Assembly (NCBI RefSeq): GCF_008824185.1
Contig: NZ_CP044425.1
Span: 248,001-312,000 of the forward strand
DNA: 64,000 nt
Reading direction: 5' to 3'
From: Paracoccus pantotrophus
GTDB lineage: Bacteria > Pseudomonadota > Alphaproteobacteria > Rhodobacterales > Rhodobacteraceae
Shown: positions 61,045-64,000 of the stretch, piece after piece
Position numbering within the stretch: the first letter of the stretch is position 1
How the letters are laid out: each line of letters starts with the position of its first letter
Position numbers and translations under genes: made by a program
Notes under the pieces: model-generated
What the model was told of the DNA's origin: nothing
The model's input: only the letters and a program-made list of their open reading frames with translations
The model's database searches: none

Positions 61045-61067
61045 ATGCAGAGGCCAGACCCGAATGA
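60807..61067 (+). CDS. Short upstream frame overlapping bkdA1, unknown
   Basis: ATG 60807 follows a strong GGGAGG site at ideal spacing and opens 86 codons (MEHLHVVSFPTGAPPEHLAR at the start) ending 23 bases inside bkdA1 in another frame. The product is Arg/Ala-rich with no recognised family or signal. It could be a leader peptide coupling translation to bkdA1, or a chance frame. Confidence rests only on the ribosome site. Confidence 0.35.
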   Translation: MEHLHVVSFPTGAPPEHLARAPGALHRNGDRQYSRALHRACRSAAGIPAQTGLARIPGIRDIRGSVARSHPVPQGKGGADAEARPE

Positions 61068-62298
61068 CTATCCGCCGCTTGGCCTTGTGGTGCCCGAGCC
61101 CGAGGTGCGGCCCGGCGGGCAGCCGGATTTCTCGCATGTCGCGATCCCGCGCGCCGGCACGGTGCGCCGCCCGCCGGTCGATGTCGATCCCGAGGAGATC
61201 CGCGACCTGGCCTTCACCATCATCCGCGTCCTGAACCGCGAGGGCCAGGCCGTCGGGCCCTGGGCCGAGGCGCTGGAGATCACCCCCGACGACCTGCTGG
61301 AGGGGCTGCGCCACATGATGACGCTGCGCATCTATGACGCGCGGATGCTGAACGCGCAGCGCCAGCAAAAGACCAGCTTCTACATGCAGCACCTGGGCGA
61401 GGAAGCGATTTCCTGCGCCTTCCAGCGGGCCCTGGCGCCGGGCGACATGAACTTCCCGACCTATCGCCAGGCCGGGCTGCTGATCGCCGCCGGTTATCCG
61501 CTCAGCTCGATGATGAACCAGATCTTCTCGAATTCCGAGGATCCGATGCGCGGCCGGCAGTTGCCGGTCTGCTATTCCTCGCGCGAGCATGGCTTCTTCA
61601 CCATCTCGGGCAACCTGGCCACGCAGTTCATCCAGGCGGTCGGCTGGGCCATGGCCTCGGCCATCTCGGGCGACCGCAAGATCTCGGCGGCCTGGATCGG
61701 CGACGGCTCGACGGCAGAGAGCGACTTCCATGCCGCGCTGGTCTTTGCCTCGACCTACAAGGCACCGGTGATCCTGAACATCGTCAACAACCAATGGGCG
61801 ATCTCGACCTTCCAGGGCATTGCGCGCGGAGGTTCGGGCACCTTTGCGGCGCGCGGGCACGGCTTCGGCATCCCCTCGCTGCGCGTCGACGGCAATGACT
61901 ATCTGGCGGTGCTGGCGGTGGCGAAATGGGCGGCGGAACGCGCCCGGCGCAACCTCGGCCCGACGCTGATCGAATACGTCACCTATCGCGCCGGCGGGCA
62001 TTCGACCTCGGACGATCCCTCGGCCTATCGCCCGGCCGAGGAAAGCGCGGCCTGGCCGCTGGGCGACCCGATCCTGCGGCTGAAAAACCACCTGATCGCG
62101 CTTGGCGTCTGGAGCGACGAACGCCACCAGCAGGCCGAGGCCCAGATCCTGGCCGAGATCACCGAACAGCAGAAGCGCGCCGAGGCCATCGGCACCCTGC
62201 ACCACGGCCAGCACCCCAGCCCCGCGGACATGTTCGAGGATGTCTATGCCGAGATGCCGCCGCATCTTCTGAAGCAACGTCACGAGGCGGGGTTCTGA
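61045..62298 (+). CDS. bkdA1: Branched-chain alpha-keto acid dehydrogenase E1 alpha subunit
   Basis: A 417-residue thiamine-diphosphate subunit of the complex that oxidatively decarboxylates keto acids from Val, Leu and Ile. The thiamine-diphosphate motif is IGDGSTAESDFH through NIVNNQWAISTFQ (about residues 219-255). YRAGGHSTSDDPSAYRP near residue 315 is the phosphorylation-loop region of mitochondrial homologues. ATG 61045 has an ideal AAAGGAGGT site. The stop is one base before bkdA2's start. Confidence 0.96.
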   Translation: MQRPDPNDYPPLGLVVPEPEVRPGGQPDFSHVAIPRAGTVRRPPVDVDPEEIRDLAFTIIRVLNREGQAVGPWAEALEITPDDLLEGLRHMMTLRIYDARMLNAQRQQKTSFYMQHLGEEAISCAFQRALAPGDMNFPTYRQAGLLIAAGYPLSSMMNQIFSNSEDPMRGRQLPVCYSSREHGFFTISGNLATQFIQAVGWAMASAISGDRKISAAWIGDGSTAESDFHAALVFASTYKAPVILNIVNNQWAISTFQGIARGGSGTFAARGHGFGIPSLRVDGNDYLAVLAVAKWAAERARRNLGPTLIEYVTYRAGGHSTSDDPSAYRPAEESAAWPLGDPILRLKNHLIALGVWSDERHQQAEAQILAEITEQQKRAEAIGTLHHGQHPSPADMFEDVYAEMPPHLLKQRHEAGF

Positions 62299-62299
62299 C

Positions 62300-63316
62300 A
62301 TGGCACGCATGACGATGATCGAGGCCATCCGCGACGCGCTGGACGTGGCCATGGGCGCCGACCCCTCCGTCGTGGTCTTCGGCGAGGATGTGGGCTATTT
62401 CGGCGGCGTCTTCCGCTGCACCGCCGGCTTGCAGGCGAAATACGGCAAGACCCGCTGCTTCGACACGCCGATCAACGAATCCGGCATCGTCGGCGCCGGC
62501 ATCGGCATGGCCGCATACGGGCTGAAGCCGGTGGTCGAGATCCAGTTCGCCGACTACATGTATCCCGCCTATGACCAGATCGTGTCCGAGGCGGCGCGGC
62601 TGCGCTATCGCTCGGCCGGGCAGTTCACCTGCCCGATGGTGGTCAGGATGCCCACCGGCGGCGGCATCTTCGGCGGCCAGACCCACAGCCAGAGCCCCGA
62701 GGCGCTGTTCACCCATGTCACGGGGCTCAAGACCGTGGTGCCCTCGAACCCGCGCGACGCCAAGGGGCTGCTGCTGGCCGCCATCGAGGATCCCGACCCG
62801 GTGATCTTCATGGAGCCGAAGCGGCTTTACAACGGGCCCTTCGACGGCCATCACGACCGGCCGGTCACGGCCTGGAAAAGCCATGAGCTGGGCGAGGTGC
62901 CCGAGGGGCATTACACCGTCCCGCTGGGCAAGGCGGTGCTGCGCCGCCAGGGCCGGGCGGCGACGGTGCTGACCTATGGCACCATGGTCCATGTCGCGCT
63001 TGCCGCCGCCGAGGAATCCGACGTCGATGCCGAGGTGATCGACCTGCGCACCCTGCTGCCCTTGGACATGGAAACCATCCTGGCCTCGGTCAACAAGACC
63101 GGCCGCTGCCTGGTGCTGCACGAGGCGACGCTGACCTCGGGCTATGGCGCGGAACTGGCGGCGCTGGTGCAGGCGGAATGCTTCTGGCACCTGGAAGCGC
63201 CGATCCGGCGGGTGGCGGGCTGGGACACGCCCTATCCGCATACGCATGAATGGAGCTATTTCCCCGGCCCCGCACGGGTGGCCGAGGCATTGCGTCAACT
63301 GGTCGAGGTGGCCTGA
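62300..63316 (+). CDS. bkdA2: Branched-chain alpha-keto acid dehydrogenase E1 beta subunit
   Basis: A 338-residue transketolase-like beta subunit, forming the alpha2beta2 E1 with bkdA1. Visible are VVFGEDVGYFGGVFRCT near residue 23, GCNPIN-like DTPINESGIVGAGIGMA near 56, EIQFADYMYPAYDQI near 80 and the C-terminal TPYPHTHEWSYFP. It starts immediately after bkdA1's stop. Confidence 0.96.
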   Translation: MARMTMIEAIRDALDVAMGADPSVVVFGEDVGYFGGVFRCTAGLQAKYGKTRCFDTPINESGIVGAGIGMAAYGLKPVVEIQFADYMYPAYDQIVSEAARLRYRSAGQFTCPMVVRMPTGGGIFGGQTHSQSPEALFTHVTGLKTVVPSNPRDAKGLLLAAIEDPDPVIFMEPKRLYNGPFDGHHDRPVTAWKSHELGEVPEGHYTVPLGKAVLRRQGRAATVLTYGTMVHVALAAAEESDVDAEVIDLRTLLPLDMETILASVNKTGRCLVLHEATLTSGYGAELAALVQAECFWHLEAPIRRVAGWDTPYPHTHEWSYFPGPARVAEALRQLVEVA

Positions 63317-63317
63317 G

Positions 63318-64000
63318 ATGGGTATTCACGCAATCCGCATGCCCGATATCGGCGAAGGCATTGCCGAGGCCGAGATTTCCGAATGGCTGGTCAAGCCCGG
63401 CGATGTCCTGCGCGAGGACGACCCGATGGTCGCCGTGATGACCGACAAGGCGACGGTGGAAATCCCCTCGCCCGTCACCGGCACGGTGGTCTGGCAGGCC
63501 GGGCAGCCCGGCGACGTGATCGCCGTCGGCGCCGAGCTGATCCGGCTGGAGGTGGACGGGCCGGGCAACGTGGCCGGCGACGCCGCCCCCCCGGCACCGG
63601 CGACGGCCGAAGCATCGGGCCCGTCGCGACAGGCCGAGACAGCGCCGCCCGATCCAGAGCCGGCGGAGGCGAAGGCCGAAGCCGCGACAGAGCAGCCCGC
63701 CCCGAAACCGGCAGCACGCCCCGCCGCCACCGCCGCGCCCCTGCGCCCCGAGGGCGAAAGGCCCATCGCCTCGCCCGCCGTGCGGGCGCGGGCCCGCGAG
63801 GCGGGGGTGGACCTGCGGCTGGTGCGCGGCTCGGGTCCGGCCGGCCGGATCGGGCACGAGGATCTGGACGCCTTCATCGCCTCGGGCGGCATCCCCGCCC
63901 CCTCGGGTCCGCAGCCCGACAATTCGGTCGAGGAGATCCGCGTCATCGGCCTGCGCCGCAAGATCGCCGAGCGGATGGAGGCCGCGAACAGCATCCCGCA
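63318..64000 (+). CDS. bkdB: Branched-chain keto acid dehydrogenase E2 (lipoamide acyltransferase), partial
   Basis: The first 227 residues of the E2 core subunit; the gene runs past the right edge. An N-terminal lipoyl domain (about 1-80, with lipoylation Lys in MTDKATVEIP) is followed by an Ala/Pro/Glu-rich linker (about 85-145). A peripheral subunit-binding domain (about 150-190, ASPAVRARAREAGVDLRLVR) and the start of the catalytic domain (GLRRKIAERMEAA) follow. It starts one base after bkdA2. Confidence 0.95.
   Translation, partial: MGIHAIRMPDIGEGIAEAEISEWLVKPGDVLREDDPMVAVMTDKATVEIPSPVTGTVVWQAGQPGDVIAVGAELIRLEVDGPGNVAGDAAPPAPATAEASGPSRQAETAPPDPEPAEAKAEAATEQPAPKPAARPAATAAPLRPEGERPIASPAVRARAREAGVDLRLVRGSGPAGRIGHEDLDAFIASGGIPAPSGPQPDNSVEEIRVIGLRRKIAERMEAANSIP

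Noticed and set aside
1..64000. CRISPR arrays, tRNA or rRNA genes, integrases, transposases or attachment-site repeats
   Set aside because: Looked for and not seen. The decayed genes and deletion scars show no inverted-repeat-bounded insertion or transposase remnant.

Overview
The window is about 64 kb of high-GC DNA (mostly C or G at third codon positions) from an alphaproteobacterium. The gene families point to the Rhodobacterales, most likely Paracoccus or a close relative: hydroxyproline-betaine epimerase HpbD, Rieske betaine demethylases, TRAP transporters, a BkdR-type branched-chain keto acid dehydrogenase locus and a cyclic glucan synthase. This placement is inferred from families and codon bias, not from a marker gene. 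I see no rRNA, tRNA, CRISPR array, phage or intact insertion sequence.

Layout. (1) 133-6918, plus strand: a TRAP transporter followed by an Ldh2-type imine reductase, a proline-racemase-family protein and an aconitase-X protein, which fits uptake and dehydration of hydroxyprolines. (2) 7256-12368: a GFA-family gene, then a decaying stretch with a frameshifted carbon-nitrogen hydrolase, a frameshifted polysaccharide deacetylase, a multiply broken LuxR-HTH/binding-protein fusion, and a deletion scar joining an aldehyde dehydrogenase 3' end to a truncated hyuB. (3) 12383-17430: hyuA, a GntR/FCD regulator, and a divergent pair made of a second proline-racemase homologue and an ornithine-cyclodeaminase-family reductase. 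(4) 17577-31463: the betaine core, in two minus-strand operons. One carries a Rieske oxygenase, its reductase, HpbD and formaldehyde dehydrogenase. The other carries a ProXWV-type betaine importer, a ProC-like reductase and a FAD oxidoreductase. LysR and TetR regulators accompany them, and a plus-strand StcD-like N-methylproline demethylase follows. (5) 31523-38839: a cupin resembling DMSP lyase, etfBA, an ETF-QO/alcohol-dehydrogenase deletion chimera, a second LysR, a quinone-oxidoreductase-like gene, a second enolase-superfamily enzyme and an orphan ProX paralogue. (6) 39271-41856: a PAS-LuxR regulator, a two-subunit 3-oxoacid CoA-transferase and PhnA. (7) 41951-51574: a one-polypeptide hybrid kinase/response regulator with a molybdopterin-fold partner, a caspase-like peptidoglycan-binding exported protein, and several exported proteins of unknown function. 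(8) 51793-60141: cyclic beta-1,2-glucan synthase. (9) 60201-64000: Lrp-type BkdR and the branched-chain keto acid dehydrogenase genes, which run off the right edge.

How it fits together. Proline-type betaines would enter through ProXWV, be epimerised by HpbD, lose one methyl group through the Rieske pair and the second through the StcD-like flavoprotein. FdhA would oxidise the formaldehyde and ETF could take electrons. The two racemase-family/imine-reductase modules would feed free hydroxyprolines through delta1-pyrroline-2-carboxylate to proline. A 13-bp identical sequence containing CGTATACG precedes both the second racemase operon and the orphan ProX gene, suggesting one regulator (probably the adjacent GntR protein) links them. 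The first 132 bases hold no gene I can support.
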